In this document: in pieces, positions 33,355 through 45,544 of the stretch
Position numbering within the stretch: position 1 is the first letter of the stretch
Layout: every line of letters begins with the position of its first letter
Assembly: GCA_024195265.1 (NCBI GenBank)
Contig: JAJLRJ010000009.1
Location: 5,738,682 to 5,802,681, forward strand
Direction: 5' to 3'
Length of the DNA stretch: 64,000 nt
Origin: Dendrophyllia cribrosa
Lineage: Eukaryota > Cnidaria > Anthozoa > Scleractinia > Dendrophylliidae
Position numbers and translations under genes: made by a program
The notes under the pieces: generated by a model
Database searches by the model: none
Seen by the model: the letters and a program-made list of their open reading frames with translations, nothing else
Told to the model about the DNA's origin: nothing

Positions 33355-33874
33355 AATTACCCTGCTAGTGCTCTAAGAGTACAAGTGTCTTGGGCTGCAG
33401 ATGGCCAGGATGGAAATGGATTGCAACTTGAAAAAAATGGTTTATCGCCTGTGTCTTGGAAAACTCGCTAAAACCATGATTACGGTTATTCTTTCTTCAA
33501 AAATTCACTTGATATCTTCCTCTTAGTGTTCTATAAGCATTTTGTGTTTGATTAACATATTTAGTTTTAATTTGGGGCAGGTACGACCTAAAAACATCAA
33601 AATCCCACGACACAGCTCCTTTAAATTAGAATGCACACACCAAAACTATATGAATAACAGAGACTTAGGGTAAAAGGGGACCCTTTCTCCCTAGTCTCCA
33701 TTTGTTTTATTTCCACATTCATATTCACATTTCAACATGTCGCCATTATCTGCAAGCCTGGAACAGGCTATATAGGTACATAGCCATAAACAGGCTCAAA
33801 AATAAACTTATGCACTGCAACATTGTTAATCTTTTGTCAATAATCACTTTATATGAACATGCAAAATGGTACTA

Positions 33875-34031
33875 CAGTTGATCCCCTTCAATACAAATAT
33901 TAAAGGGGCAGTATTGATCATGGAGATCTCCATATTACATACAGAAAGTGGCAATTATGTGAATTTGGGTCTCTCTGGGAGAAATTAAACTATCTGAAGT
34001 AAGGAGGTGTCCATGCAAAGAGGTTCAACTG
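33875..34031. mobile_element. Short Tigger-like MITE
   Basis: CAGTTGATCCCCTTC on the left and GAGGTTCAACTG on the right, with a TA border on the left and CA on the right. 157 bp, non-coding. Confidence 0.5.
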
Positions 34032-34086
34032 CAAATACAAGAACTTTGACAAAATTCGTTTTTTTAAATTCAATACTTTTCTCTCC

Positions 34087-34290
34087 CTTTAAGCCCTAAG
34101 AGTGATCAGCATCAAATTTCTCCTTGTAATATTAATGCCTTATCAATGAAAAAGGTCATGAGAATGTAGGACATGATCACACAAGATGAGTTCTCTTGAT
34201 ATCCAAACAATTTCTCCCCACTACTTCTATAGGACATGTATAGGACTAGAAATGAGAATTTAAATTTTGATATTAGAGCTTAAAGGGTCA
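34087..34290. mobile_element. MITE with CCCTTTAAGC ends
   Basis: CCCTTTAAGCCCTAAGAG at the left and ATTAGAGCTTAAAGGG at the right. The interior has AAGATGAGTTCTCTTGAT, shared with the partial copy at 26339-26458. Confidence 0.6.
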
Positions 34291-34484
34291 ACTTAAATTA
34301 GAACACACTACAAAACAAAACAACTGATAGTCTACACTGTTACACCACCAACAGTGAAACCCAGAAAACTGTCAACAGTAAAAATCATTTCTAAAATTCT
34401 TATTTTGTCGCTACCAGTCAATAAAATACATTTGCAGAAAACTACAATAACAAACCGAAAGCCTGCGTGGATAATATAATCAAT

Positions 34485-34490
34485 TTTATT
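34485..34490 (-). terminator. Candidate polyadenylation signal of KDELR
   Basis: AATAAA on the minus strand, about 360 nt past the KDELR stop codon. Canonical hexamer; no transcript evidence and the region is AT-rich. Confidence 0.3.
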
Positions 34491-34848
34491 AATCTACGTT
34501 TCTTCCAGTAATTCACTTCCCATTTAATCGATAACTTGAGACGCAATAAACTTTCCAGAAATATTCTAGTGTTCACAGCTTTCTTGGTTTCTGTAACAAG
34601 AAGTATAGGCAGGCTAAACAAGGCTTTAACTATAAAATAAAGCCACAGAAACAATCCATATATTACCTCAAGTTAAATATTAGGCAAATATACCAAACCT
34701 AACTGTCATAAATCTTGTTAAAGAAGTTAAAAAGCTCAGACACTTAATTCAAAGAATAAAAGTTGATAATATTTCTCTAGAAATAAGCTTGCTGGCAAAT
34801 GCTTTCTCTTCCAATGAACTGCAGGCTGTCTTTTCACTTCTTGTCCAA

Positions 34849-34883
34849 TTAAGCTGGTAACTTCAGAGACTTTCCTTTGAGAA
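34849..34883 (-). CDS. KDELR: KDELR exon 4 (35 nt)
   Basis: A 35-nt terminal exon after acceptor TTCTTCAG. It codes for the cytosolic tail [11 protein letters not shown] and the stop TAA at 34851-34849. The tail length and LPA ending match the family, which confirms this very short exon. Confidence 0.93.
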
Positions 34884-37800
34884 CTGAAGAAGAAAACAAA
34901 ACAGTTCTGTTAGCCACCAAATATAACAGATTTCCACGTATCTCATTTCTTGAGACAAACACCCCTGTAAGACGAAGACCTCTCTAAGATGGACATCAAT
35001 AATATTATTGGCTAGTTCTGGCCGAATTTCACTTGTTTGTCTGTAACTTAACTCTCTAAAAAGCAGACAGCTAAAGCTGGTTGCGTGAAGGTGTCTGGCT
35101 TGTAAAAAATTTACTGTATTTGCAAAAATCAAGATACATCATACTTCTTGTGGGCTGGCTGTTTTTTTTCTAGCCTCCAAAATGGTGATCATTGTTACAA
35201 CTTCTAACCTACAAAAGTTTTGTGACACCCTTGCATGTTCTACACTAACAAAAGAAATTCTTTGAAAACCCCCATCTCCATTGTTACAACATTGTTTGTC
35301 CGGTTCAAAAGTATTTTTTTGTTGAGCAATATTGGCTTTGGGGAAGGGGGGACGGCAGGGGCAATTGTAATAAATTATGCTTTACAAATGCTGAAAACAT
35401 ATGAAATGGGCGGCATTCATCCAATGTTGATGATTATAACCGCCACAGAACTACATGTAGCTCAGCAAGTAGAGTACTGGTGTGATGAGTGGGAAGTCGT
35501 GGGTTTGGCCAGACCATCACTCAGGGCCTGATTATATGAGCCGGGCTGGCCCAGTTTGCCAAGATCTCGGCGCGCCTATTAAACACAACAAAAATCAACT
35601 TTGCGATTATATGACAACCGGGCCAGCCTGGTAAATAAATGAGCTAAAATGCAGAAAAAATCCTTAATTGAAACATTCAACGCTTTGCGCCATTTTCAAA
35701 ACAACAACTTTCAGCCAAAACCGTTGATGCTAAATTTAGTTGTCGCCCGGGCTGGCTCGCTTCATGTAATACTGGGTTGAAAGTTATCTCGGCAAAATGG
35801 GCCATCTTGGCTAACCGGGCCAGCCCGGCTCATATAATCGGGCCCTCAGGGTCTTAAAATAACTGAGGACGAAAGTGCTGCATGTATTTTTGTTATCTGC
35901 AAACAGTTTGGCTTGGATGACCACATAGAAATGGTGGTCGCATAAAAACAGTGACTTCAATTGTATTTGACATGACAAACATCGTTTTGTAATTTTTTTT
36001 TGCTGATTTGTGCCTCGTTTTCGAGAAATAAAGTTCTTTTGTTTCTGGTTAAACAATACCTTTGCATGGCTTTCCAAAGACGCCGCCACGTTTTTTTGCA
36101 ATGTTATTTCTCGAAAACGAAGCGCAAATCAGCAAAAAATTATGAAACGATGTTTGTCATGTCAAAACAAGTCAGTCTGCCAAAAATTACCTCGATCCTG
36201 CAAAAAATGAAAATCAGCCCAAAAAGCGATATACTGTAGGCCCTTTTTGCAGGAAAGCCTTCAGTTAATACTTTTGTGCTAAATATACTGACACTTTAAT
36301 AAAGTGATTTTCTATTTTAATTTTTATTGCAGGTCTTTTTAAGGCACATTAATTGAAGAACTCATCCTTACCTTTAGTAATGTACAAATAGAAGAAGTCA
36401 CAGTAGAGAGCTGTTTGTACGCATCCAGCAACAATGGCAATAAAGTCGTAGAACCCCTCATAGTAGTAGCGGAAGATCCAGTTGACGATGTACAAAGCGC
36501 GGTAGGCACCCAATGCAAACAGATAGTGGCTGGTGATGGTTTCGGCTTCGCCAGTCTTGGAGATCATAAACAGCTGTGGCAGGATAGCTACTGACTCCAG
36601 GTAGATGGAGAAGGTCCAGAGAATCTATACAGAATAACAACAAGATTGTGATCATTAAATTAATTAAAGTTCTAGCAATCGTCCAAAAAAGATGTCTGAA
36701 TAAAGGGTTAGGCCCGAAAGACTTAACTAGCCTTTATGTAGTGCTAGTCACTCAAATGAAAATCAACAGTCTTGCGATAAGCATTTATAAATTCTGTCCA
36801 GTGAGGATTGGTTTAAAGTGCTGGAGGTATAAACAGCCTATGTTGAATTTCTAAAACTTTTATTCTCAATTTTTTTTTAGCTACAGCTGTAACAAAGCAT
36901 TCTGTTTCTAAAATAATGGCTGGTTAACATTAGCTAAAGTAAAAGAGATTCAATTAGACCACATCATCCCACATTCTTGAAAAAAATTGTATTGACCTGT
37001 AGAGTCATATACATGTAGCATGCTTTGTGGCCAAAACTATATTTTGTCAGTTTTTTGTGAAAATACAACTGTACAAGATCTTTTGGCCTGATTGACTCTC
37101 TTTTACTTTAACTTACATGAACCTGTCATTACTTTAGCAAGAGATTGCTTTTTCAGCTAAAAAAAAACAACATTTTGCAAGTGAAATATTTCAAAATTTG
37201 ACATAGGCTGTTTATGCCCCAGCCCTTAAATTATTGTTGTGTAAATGAAGCCAGAGGGTATCTTGAATATCAAAATGAGGGACTGGACATGAAAGATGCT
37301 TTTTAAGTTTTGTGAGTCCCTTGAGGAATCTCAGTCAAGTGCTTTGCTCTCACAAAAGAAACTGTTGACTAACATTTGATAAAACTGCATCTAATAAAAT
37401 ATCACTCTGTAAATGCATAAAGGGCCAATTTTTTCAACAAGGTCTAAATCTTAGCTAGCATCTCAATTTTTGTTTCCAACAACTTTGAATCAAGAATAAC
37501 CATTAGCTACATGTAACACTTAGATCTCATTTAAAACCTTGTCCCTTAATGTTGAAGACAAAACACCCTGATTGGACCTGGAATATAATGCTAAAATGTA
37601 CAAGGAAAAAAACTGCTAATCAAAATGATTAGAATGAGTCAATAAAATGAAATAAGAAATTCAAAAAATTTCTGGTACACATTTTTTCATTGCTAATTTT
37701 TAAGGGGAAATTAAGGTATGATATTTGTTTATGATTTATGAAAATTATTTTTTGTTATTTTACAACACGTCAACATGTAATAATTTATCAATTATTAGCT

Positions 37801-40800
37801 ATTAAAAAAACATCAGCATTTGAGCATTTTTTTTAAAATAATGGTTAGAACCTTTTTGCAAATTAAATAGTTGCCATTTGGTTCAAAATGAAGACTATCA
37901 CTTTTTCACACTTGCAATATATCATACAGCCTTACTTTGATGCCTGATTAGTTTAATGCTCTATTGATGGCACAGTGATCAGATGATTAGCTTGCACTAC
38001 ACTGTAGGCATGGATTTCCAAAAGTCATTCAGAAAACTGCCCTAATACTCAAAATGAGGCCAGACTGGTTTAAGTGGGAAGCAAGGCTGTCAGTTTAATT
38101 TTTTAACTAGGCAGTGAAGTGAAAAATGTTTTTGTAATTCCATCAAAGTAGTTGGGGTTCAAACACATTACACCAGGTGGAAATCCCTTACTTTTTCATA
38201 ATTTTTTGGCAACTTAGAATCAATAGTTATTTCAATGTTTGCAATTTAAGCCACAGCTACATGTGTGACTTTTTGCTTGCAAAGGTGATAAAATGTTTTG
38301 AAAAAGTGTCGCCTCACCAGCGCACAGTAAAAACTGCACGTGTAGCCACTCATGAACATGCTATGCAACAATTGAAAAAATCACAGAGAAAAGTTGCAAG
38401 AGTTAAAATATTTCATGACAAAATCGTGGACATTGTCGCTCATGCAGCCACCCTACAACTTCTTACTCTTGCACGTGCGATGCGACTAAAGGGTATCTAG
38501 CCAATAAGATTTAAGAACTAAAATGAGACATGAGCTTAATTACCAACTCAGTCTCGAGCGGTCTTTGTTCCAACATTTTGTTACCAAAATTTGTCACGCA
38601 TGTAGTTTCCACAGTGCGCTGGTGATGCAACAATTTTTTAAAAATTTGCATCACCTGTGCAAGCAAAAAATTGCATGTGTAGCTGCGGCTTTATGTTCAG
38701 TAAGTGTGCTGGAGGAAATTCAAAACAAAGTTGAAAACTATGGTGTATGTATAGCAAGACAAGCCAAAAAAACTTGCCTCGACTGCAACTTGATAAGGGG
38801 TATGGTGTAGGAATTTTTGCCCGGATTGGTACTGAAATAAACAGAGTATGTGTAAATACAAAATCAAAAAGATGGTGCATACATGTACATGTAAGAAAGA
38901 TGTTTGTTTAAAAATAAAAACAGCAATCGGTGTATGACATTAACAGATGTATGTGATTAATGATTTCATGTGTCCAGATCAACGATGTTAGCCTACCTTC
39001 TAGACAAAGCTTTGGTTGTGATAAAATTGGAATTAAATTCCAACAGCTTCTTTCACAATATGAATCAAAAACGCACACGCATGCTGATTTAACAGAAGTT
39101 TTAACAACAAGTTGAAGGAAACAGAAAACTTTTAAAACAATTACAATACTTTGAATAAGACAATAAAAAAGAGCCATATCAAATCACATAACAGAAATGC
39201 AATGATTACCAATTTATTACCAATATTAAATTTTGTTGAAATTAATTTTTATATGTAGCAATTAGATGCATGTATTAACATTTATATTTACATTGCACAT
39301 TAATATTCAAATTCACAATTACACTGTATATATTTAAATTTACTGTATTTCATATCTGTTTTTTGTATAGTTTCGTCTCCCCAATTAGTGGGGGATTGAT
39401 GCCTGGCTGGAAGTTTAGAGACTTATAGTTGGTATTATTATTATTATTATTATTATGGTACAGTACTGTAATTGCGAATGATTTTTCTCTCTCAACCTCC
39501 GAGTCCAAACCATGGACTTTTAGATGCAAAGAGGATTTCTACTTGATGGAGAGGACTCGCCTGAGAAGGTGCGCTGTAGAAAGGATAGTTATTTTCTGGA
39601 GTTCATGTATGTTGATGTTGCCAGGGATCTTGTTGGTGTAGTTTTCGATGCCCTTCTTATTATTATTATTATTATTATCATTATTACAATTACTACCAAA
39701 TTAGTGTCATTAGTAACAAGGGTAATAGGCCATTGTTCCTAGTTGCTCTATGCCTCGGTCATCCACACAAAAATGACAGTAATTATAATAATTGTTTCTT
39801 TTTGACTTGGGATGACAAATCATGGTGTGCAAATCAGGCTTAATAATCATGTACACTGCTAGGTGGGATGTTAAGGTTTTAGTAGCCGTATTTGTCAATT
39901 GAAAATTGGATTTAATGTTATGATATAGTCATTTTAAGTTGTTTTAAAAACTGTAAACTATATCTCAGTATACAGTAAATATTATTACTGGTTTTACCAT
40001 AAGATTTTGTTATACCTCAAGGTCATGTTAACAGTTACAAAAATGTAAGTTTAAGCTAAAAACGGGTTAAAGTAAATCAACAACAAAAAAAGCAACCAGG
40101 GATAAAACCACATGCAAAATGGACAATTTTGACCAAACAAATGACACAAATGTATATGCTTTATGAAAAACCTACCTCCAATACTGAGAACTCATGGTTT
40201 ACTAAACATGCCAGCCCAGCTACTGGTATGAGCAAGAACTCGATCCTGAATGTATCATGATTGGAATCATAAGTGGCCTTAAACTTGACTAGCATCAAAT
40301 AGATTGTAGCATATGCGCAAACCAAGTAGATGATTTTCATCACTGTGTTATACACTGAGATGAATGTCAAAACCAAATCAATGTAGCGTGTGCTAAATAC
40401 CAGTGCAAAAAGGATTTGACTTTTGCCAGACAAGCCTGAAAACAGAGAGAATTTTATTAGATGTTTTACACTCTTTCCAAGTTCATTAACATCTTCAGTC
40501 AAACCTGTTAATAATTATAGAAACCGAAGGGACCATTGAAACTGTCCGTATTAACGAGGTACCTGTATTAAGCAGGTCCTTATGAATGACGCAATTTAAG
40601 CATTCTATTGTTCTTACAGAAAACAGCAGTAAATTATCACACCTAAGCCCACTAAGACACTAAATAATTATGACTACACAAAAGCATATGTTGTCACATG
40701 TTTAGTATATGCTGATGCATTTGAGAAAATTTTAACCCTACGAATAAACCAACCATAGGGCTCGCTCCAAGGGGGCAGGAAGAAGAGAACCCTGGAAACG

Positions 40801-42162
40801 ACATTGGCATCTGTATTGTTTTTCCTCCACCATCCTCTCCTATAGCAACATCAGCTACTGTATCTCCACGATTTAACTCACTTTCTATGGCTTATGCATT
40901 ATTCATTTTATTTTTCTGTAATTTTCATTTTTTCTCTCAAAGATATTAGCTCTTAATTGAAGCTTCTCAGTTAATTCAAGCCAAAATAAAGTTCATGTAT
41001 GTTTCTATCTAAATAAGCACAAGTCGTGGAATAGCTTTTAAATGAATGTGAATTTAATATTATTACCAGAAAATTGATTTCAAGTGGTCAAACATTTTTC
41101 TTTTCTACATTAAACTTTGGATAAAAAAGTTTCGCACATTGTTTTCGGCACATTTTAAACATTTTTTGCTAGTGGTTTTGAATGTTTTTCGCGATTTATA
41201 AAAAATGCTCAAAATGAACAGTTAATAACTGTTCAAGCTATACAAGACAAACAATAGGAAACTGCAAGGAAATAGATATAATTATTGAGACTTATGTTTG
41301 GATGCTTCATTTGTTCATTCATACATACAAATTTTTGGATGATTGGTTTTATCCAAAATTTTAATGTAAAAAATGTTCGAAGTTAAAGTAAAAGACCAAT
41401 AGGAAATTTTAAAAAATAATGAAAAATAATTAAAGATTTTCCACCACAATTTTATTGCTCAATTGGTACATGTATATCATTATGGTGACAAATTATGGTG
41501 CTTTTAGTACTATTTTTTGGGGGAACATAACCAAAAATATTCAAAGATAACTATCATAATAAATCTGACTTCTGTAAGACATCAATAAGTTACCGTAGAC
41601 GACATATGATATCTGATCGCTGAGAACAATTTTGACAAAAACCGTCAGGAACACACATCACAAAGACTCATTGAAAATCTGCAAAGTTCAGCTCGATGAA
41701 AGCTTTAAATCTAGAAAGCACAAATTTATGCTTATATATCCTTTTTAACAGTTGCGATATATTAACGCATGACGACCTCCTACCATAAATAAACTCCCCG
41801 TCTCACGCTTGATCCCTCAAAGACTTGCAACGAAAGTTATTACACGTGTACAAAATTTAAACAACAAATCGATTCAAGTATGGCCTGCAGACCTTTAAGC
41901 CTATAAAACCACTAGAAATCCTTAAATTGTACTGAGAACAAACAAACTATACCCTTGATGTTAAAATAACCTTTTCCAAAGCATCGGAAAACGAAATTAA
42001 CCGTCAAAATCGTAGCCATGTCATTTGTAAGATGGCTTCAAAGGCTACAGTTCAGACGAAAGAAAACTTACCGGCGCACGATCTGGTTTTCCATATTTTC
42101 CACAGCAGCAGCACAATAGCCAGAAGATGCGAGAGATCTCCTATTAGTCTGAAAATATTCAT
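34849..42162 (-). CDS. KDELR: ER lumen protein-retaining (KDEL) receptor
   Basis: Four minus-strand exons: 42162-42072, 40435-40176, 36624-36372 and 34883-34849. They total 639 nt, 212 aa, exactly the length of human KDELR1 and KDELR2. Phases are 1, 0 and 1, all GT-AG. Recognisable blocks in order: [83 protein letters not shown], and the C-terminus KGKSLKLPA. It is a seven-helix membrane protein of the Golgi and cis-Golgi that binds C-terminal KDEL/HDEL in a pH-dependent way and returns escaped chaperones to the ER via COPI. Nothing is missing or unusual. Which of the vertebrate KDELR1-3 it corresponds to cannot be told; a single pre-duplication ortholog is likely. Confidence 0.97.
35445..35512 (+). 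repeat. tRNA-like SINE head fragment
   Basis: TAGCTCAGCAAGTAGAGTAC resembles a Pol III A-box and GTGGGTTTGGCC a decayed B-box. No cloverleaf can be drawn, so it is not called a tRNA gene. Confidence 0.4.
35524..35845. mobile_element. MITE with GGGCCTGATTATATGAGC ends, TCA duplication
   Basis: Inverted ends GGGCCTGATTATATGAGCCG and CGGCTCATATAATCGGGCCC, flanked by TCA (35521-35523, 35846-35848). 322 bp with internal GGGCCAGCC words. In KDELR intron 3. Confidence 0.78.
35969..36166. repeat. Foldback in KDELR intron 3
   Basis: TGACATGACAAACATCGTTT on the left mirrors AAACGATGTTTGTCATGTCA on the right, arms about 62 bp, with a TTTCGAGAAATAA stem near the loop. Non-coding. Confidence 0.7.
36372..36624 (-). 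CDS. KDELR: KDELR exon 3
   Basis: 253 nt from acceptor TCTGTATAG (ILWTFSIYL) to donor ACTAAAG|GTAAGG. Encodes [10 protein letters not shown] and the last two helices. Confidence 0.96.
36625..38245. other. KDELR intron 2, 3' part
   Basis: AT-rich intron sequence, no recognised repeat ends or coding blocks. Confidence 0.45.
38249..38690. mobile_element. MITE with AGCC(A/G)CAGCTACA ends, TTA duplication
   Basis: Left AGCCACAGCTACATGTG and right CATGTGTAGCTGCGGCT are imperfect inverted repeats extending about 50 bp, flanked by TTA (38246-38248, 38691-38693). Two chance frames inside carry no transposase motif. Confidence 0.73.
39290..39470 (+). repeat. LINE 3' tail ending in ATT microsatellite
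   Basis: GTTTCGTCTCCCCAATTAGT and TGATGCCTGGCTGGAAG, followed by TATTATTATTATTATTAT. The ending resembles a truncated LINE 3' UTR. A second ATT tract is at about 39657-39685. Confidence 0.5.
40176..40435 (-). CDS. KDELR: KDELR exon 2
   Basis: 260 nt, acceptor GTTTTCAG, donor TTGGAG|GTAGGT, phase 0. Carries SGKSQ, the STRYIDL helix, and NHEFSVLE at the end. Confidence 0.96.
40503..42071. other. KDELR intron 1, unassigned
   Basis: Apart from a GTCCGTATTAACGAGGTACC scrap near 40545-40565 (Tigger-like debris), nothing recognisable. AT-rich. Confidence 0.45.
42072..42162 (-). CDS. KDELR: KDELR exon 1
   Basis: Start codon at 42162-42160, donor GCCG|GTAAGT, 91 nt and phase 1. Encodes the first transmembrane helix through WKTRSCA. 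Plus-strand open frames over this stretch are shadows. Confidence 0.95.
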
Positions 42163-43938
42163 TCTGTTCTCATGTGTTAAAAAAGATCCAGGTGGAAAAC
42201 GGACAACCCACTACAGGAAAATAGGTTTTGTGAACAAGTTGTATTTGATTCAGCCGCAGGCCTCTCAAATAAATGTCCGCCACGTCGGCAGCTCTACATA
42301 CGGGACTCTTTCTCGCGTTTTCCGTTCCGAAGTATTCCGAAGAGTAACGAAGTCCACCGACGAAGATTCGTCACACAATACGTTCTGCGAAGTGACACTT
42401 TGTCACACAACTTCTCCGGGACAAGGTATGTCTGGATACCAATGCATGAGGTATTGAAGTATTGCTTCTCCCACTGTACCGAGATTCTAACTATTTTATT
42501 CCATTAATGTCAAGTTACCCCATACTATTTTGACTATTCAGTGATCATTTAGACAGTAGCTAGACAGAAACGTTTGCGGAATGCAGTGTGTAAGTAAAAT
42601 GCACTGGTTCGGTTTTGCCGGATCTCTATGTAGAGATGCTGGAGCCAGACGCCAAGTGTATAAGACAAACTAAATGCATGAGAAAGGCTAATTTTGTTAG
42701 CCGAAATATTGGCCGCTAAATAAATCTGAGCCCATTGCCGTAGAGCCAGCCATGCATTCATTTTGTTTTGCAGCTAGACAACTAGCTTACTGGATGAAGA
42801 GCGGGTGACAGTGAGGAGCAAAGTATCTTGTTTACTAAGAAAACAAAACGACGACAGAGATCCAGATTGTGTGGCAGGGCCAGAAAGGAAAAAGAGTTTT
42901 CCCTTTTGAAATCAGGAACGAGGTTGCACAGCGGTCAAACGTGACGCATGTGCGGCGTTCCCGCCAAACGTTTGCAAATAAAAGAAAGACACGTTGAATC
43001 TTCCACTTTAAACGCAAAAGTCAAGGCCGTTTCTTAAAAAACTTATTAACTTTCCCTTTTGTTCTTTTTCCGTTTCATTTAGCTGCTTTTTAAACCAGTC
43101 TTGTAAATTGTTTAGTCTATACTTTGTATAATATAACTGTAAATTCAATTGTAAAATCTAATAAATGTATTATATATTGGAAAGAGTACTTTCGTTATGC
43201 ATTCGCTTTGAAAAGAAAGCAGAGTGTGAGTTTTATAGTATTTATATAGCACTAGACATTGCTCTTCTAAGCACTTAACAACAATTCTAAGAATTAAAAA
43301 AGTGTAAATAAATGTAAAAAAGTACCTTTTGGAAACTTACTAAGTTCAAATGGTGATGGGTAATGTAAACGGTTAACAATGAAAACTATAAATTAGATGC
43401 AATTTTAAAAATTTCACAAATTGAACCAACTAAACGGAGTACTATGCATGCTAGCGTAACACCTGCTTTTTTTTAAAGCGGACAAAGCTGTTTTCAAAAT
43501 TTAACTGGGTTTAATTAATAAAACCATTTCCTCCACACATAAGACACATTAAAGACGTCGCTTGGTAATTAGTTGTTTTTTCGACGAAAAGTTAAACTTG
43601 TTATTAGGTAATTGTAACACTATGCATGGTTCGCAATCATCAAATCGCGATCGCCCTGCACGATCTTTCAAAAGAGTCCTAGAGATCAATCAGTCAAAGC
43701 AATCCTGGAAATCAATGGAACCTGCTGTTTTAGAGGTATCAAACTAATAGAAAAATCGGTTACATTGACATTGAAAAGCCAAGAAAGAATAACAAGCATC
43801 ATCAAGTTTCATCCTATATCAATTACAACAGAACACAGGCAGGAAGAGAACCCGTTCCAATCGTTTACAGAAAGAACGATTTGAGAATCCAAAAAGGCAC
43901 AAACCATTTTTGTGCTTGACTCAAAAATCGTAAAGAGG
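42163..43938. other. Intergenic region KDELR-GPCR
   Basis: About 1.8 kb between divergent genes. No repeat ends, RNA genes or convincing coding blocks seen. It should contain both promoters. The region 42840-43020 is less AT-rich than the rest. Confidence 0.5.
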
Positions 43939-44784
43939 ATGGATATCTTTACTGTGATAAATTGTTTGCTTAATGCTCCATTGATGCTTACATCAATTAT
44001 AGGCAGTGCATTGGTGCTGGCCGCCATTTTGAGAACTCCTACGCTTCATTCACCGTCCACCGTTTTCTTGTGCAGTCTCGCTGTCTCAGACCTTCTTGTT
44101 GGCCTTGTTGTTCAACCAGTCTACATCGCATTTGTGCTCATACCACGTCTGGCTTTGCATCGTGCATTTTTGATCGTTTCTGTTTTAGGTTGCGGTGTTT
44201 CTATTTGTACAATGACGGCGATAAGCGTGGATCGTTTTTTAGCTCTGCACTTTCACATGCGATATCCGAATTTAATGACCGAAAAACGCGCAATATGTAT
44301 ATCAACAAGCCTATGGTTTATAATTATCCTTGTATCGTTCCTTTTTATATGGAACACATTCTACGCAAGACTCATTTTTTCGGCAGGTATTGCCATTTGC
44401 TTCTTGATTACGACTTTCTTGTACATAAAAATTTATCAAATTGTTCGTCGGCATCAGCTACAGATTCACTTTCAACAACAGGCGGTACAAAGTGTAAATG
44501 CTGAACATAATCTGAACATGGCGCGATGGAAGAGAAGTGCTATAAACACGTTTGTATATTTTGTGTGCATGGTTGTGTGTTATTCTCCACAGTTAACTGC
44601 AATGTTAGTTTTAGCTATTTACCCTGGGATTAGGACGACAAATGAGTGGGATTTGATAAAGACTGCGGTGTTTTTGAACTCGTCCATTAATCCAATTTTG
44701 TACTGCTGGCGTCTACGCGAACTTCGAACGGCAGTTTTAAAGATGCTAAGACAGTTGTTAGGTAAACAAACTGAGGAAAACTAA
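43939..44784 (+). CDS. Class A (rhodopsin-like) GPCR, MECA-like orphan
   Basis: A single-exon gene, 281 aa, ATG at 43939; the same frame extends upstream to a non-ATG codon at 43912 but has no earlier ATG. Seven hydrophobic segments. Class A marks: LAVSDLLVG with D51 (2.50), D98-R99-F100 (DRY variant), W126 (4.50), P217 (6.50) in VCYSP, and NPILY at 251-255. Departures: S23 replaces N1.50, H74 stands where Cys3.25 is usual, and TM5 lacks P5.50 and the second loop is very short. Family knowledge: loss of the TM3-ECL2 disulfide and of P5.50 is typical of melanocortin/cannabinoid/EDG receptors, the MECA group, and many short intronless orphans of this sort occur in cnidarians. Ligand unknown. 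The C-terminal tail (about 25 residues) has no obvious palmitoylation Cys. Confidence 0.93.
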   Translation: MDIFTVINCLLNAPLMLTSIIGSALVLAAILRTPTLHSPSTVFLCSLAVSDLLVGLVVQPVYIAFVLIPRLALHRAFLIVSVLGCGVSICTMTAISVDRFLALHFHMRYPNLMTEKRAICISTSLWFIIILVSFLFIWNTFYARLIFSAGIAICFLITTFLYIKIYQIVRRHQLQIHFQQQAVQSVNAEHNLNMARWKRSAINTFVYFVCMVVCYSPQLTAMLVLAIYPGIRTTNEWDLIKTAVFLNSSINPILYCWRLRELRTAVLKMLRQLLGKQTEEN

Positions 44785-44834
44785 CCGACTTCCACTGTAT
44801 GAGATGAAAACACCAGATTCATCAGAATGACGTG

Positions 44835-45175
44835 TGTTTGTAACTCGTGAACACACGAAACGTTGAATGAGTTATAGCAGACGGGGTAACTATGAAAATT
44901 TTCACTCCTTCCATCCATCAGCTGTACACTTTTCTTGATATTTCCGCTGACCAGTGCATAAGGCTTGCGCAAATATTTTGGCCGTTCCAAATGCGATAGG
45001 AAATGGTCAACTGCCTTACCCATGGAGACGGCGTTCGAGGGAAGCAAAACGCGTTGGAGAGGGGGGGGGGGGGGGGGGGGGGGGGGGGTCCGAAGGTTGT
45101 ATTCATGAGTTGGCTCGTAGGAGCTTCACACCGGGGCTTGCGCGAACAAGCACCCTAATTTTCATCCCAGTGATC
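44835..45175. repeat. Dispersed repeat with G run and GAGTTGGCTC
   Basis: AACTCGTGAACACACG, CAACTGCCTTACCCATGG and CATGAGTTGGCTC in the same order as 14385-14700. A run of about 28 G lies at 45061-45088. Follows the GPCR stop codon by 50 bp. Confidence 0.55.
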
Positions 45176-45544
45176 GAGTGAAAATTTGCATATTTGCCAC
45201 CTTGGAAATATCTGCGAGGGCCAACCGACAATGCACCACCGTATACTATATCTCGTAACTACTCGTATATAATGTCTATATTTGGTGATTGATGCAAAGG
45301 GATCAAACTAATATATCGAATCTACATAACTTACGTTTAAATTAATAAGCCACCAATGTTACATTGTCTATTTAGTGGAACGAACTATCCCCGGGGGACT
45401 CACACAGAAAACCGAGTGTCGGGAAAACTAAAACGAACAAAATTCTTCGTTTGTGGGCCTGGTTTAAATACTTTTCTCCTCAGAAATGCCAAATCCTAAG
45501 TTAATCCAACATGAAACACATTGAGCGAGATTTTTACTGTTAGA

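Larger units (their letters stand above)
31911..34848. other. Intergenic region HPS6-KDEL receptor
   Basis: About 2.9 kb between two minus-strand genes, holding the HPS6 promoter and the KDELR 3' flank. Three MITE-like elements are listed separately. A 74-residue frame at about 32448-32672 (MTASPKKIPKSLVIIPG) is unrecognised and probably chance. Nothing else seen. Confidence 0.5.

Noticed and set aside
42032..42457. 141-aa plus-strand ORF over KDELR exon 1
   Set aside because: Antisense to a confirmed coding exon, no recognisable protein features.
43912..43938. Upstream start of the GPCR at 43912
   Set aside because: That codon is GTG; the first ATG in frame is 43939, right before the hydrophobic N-terminal segment.
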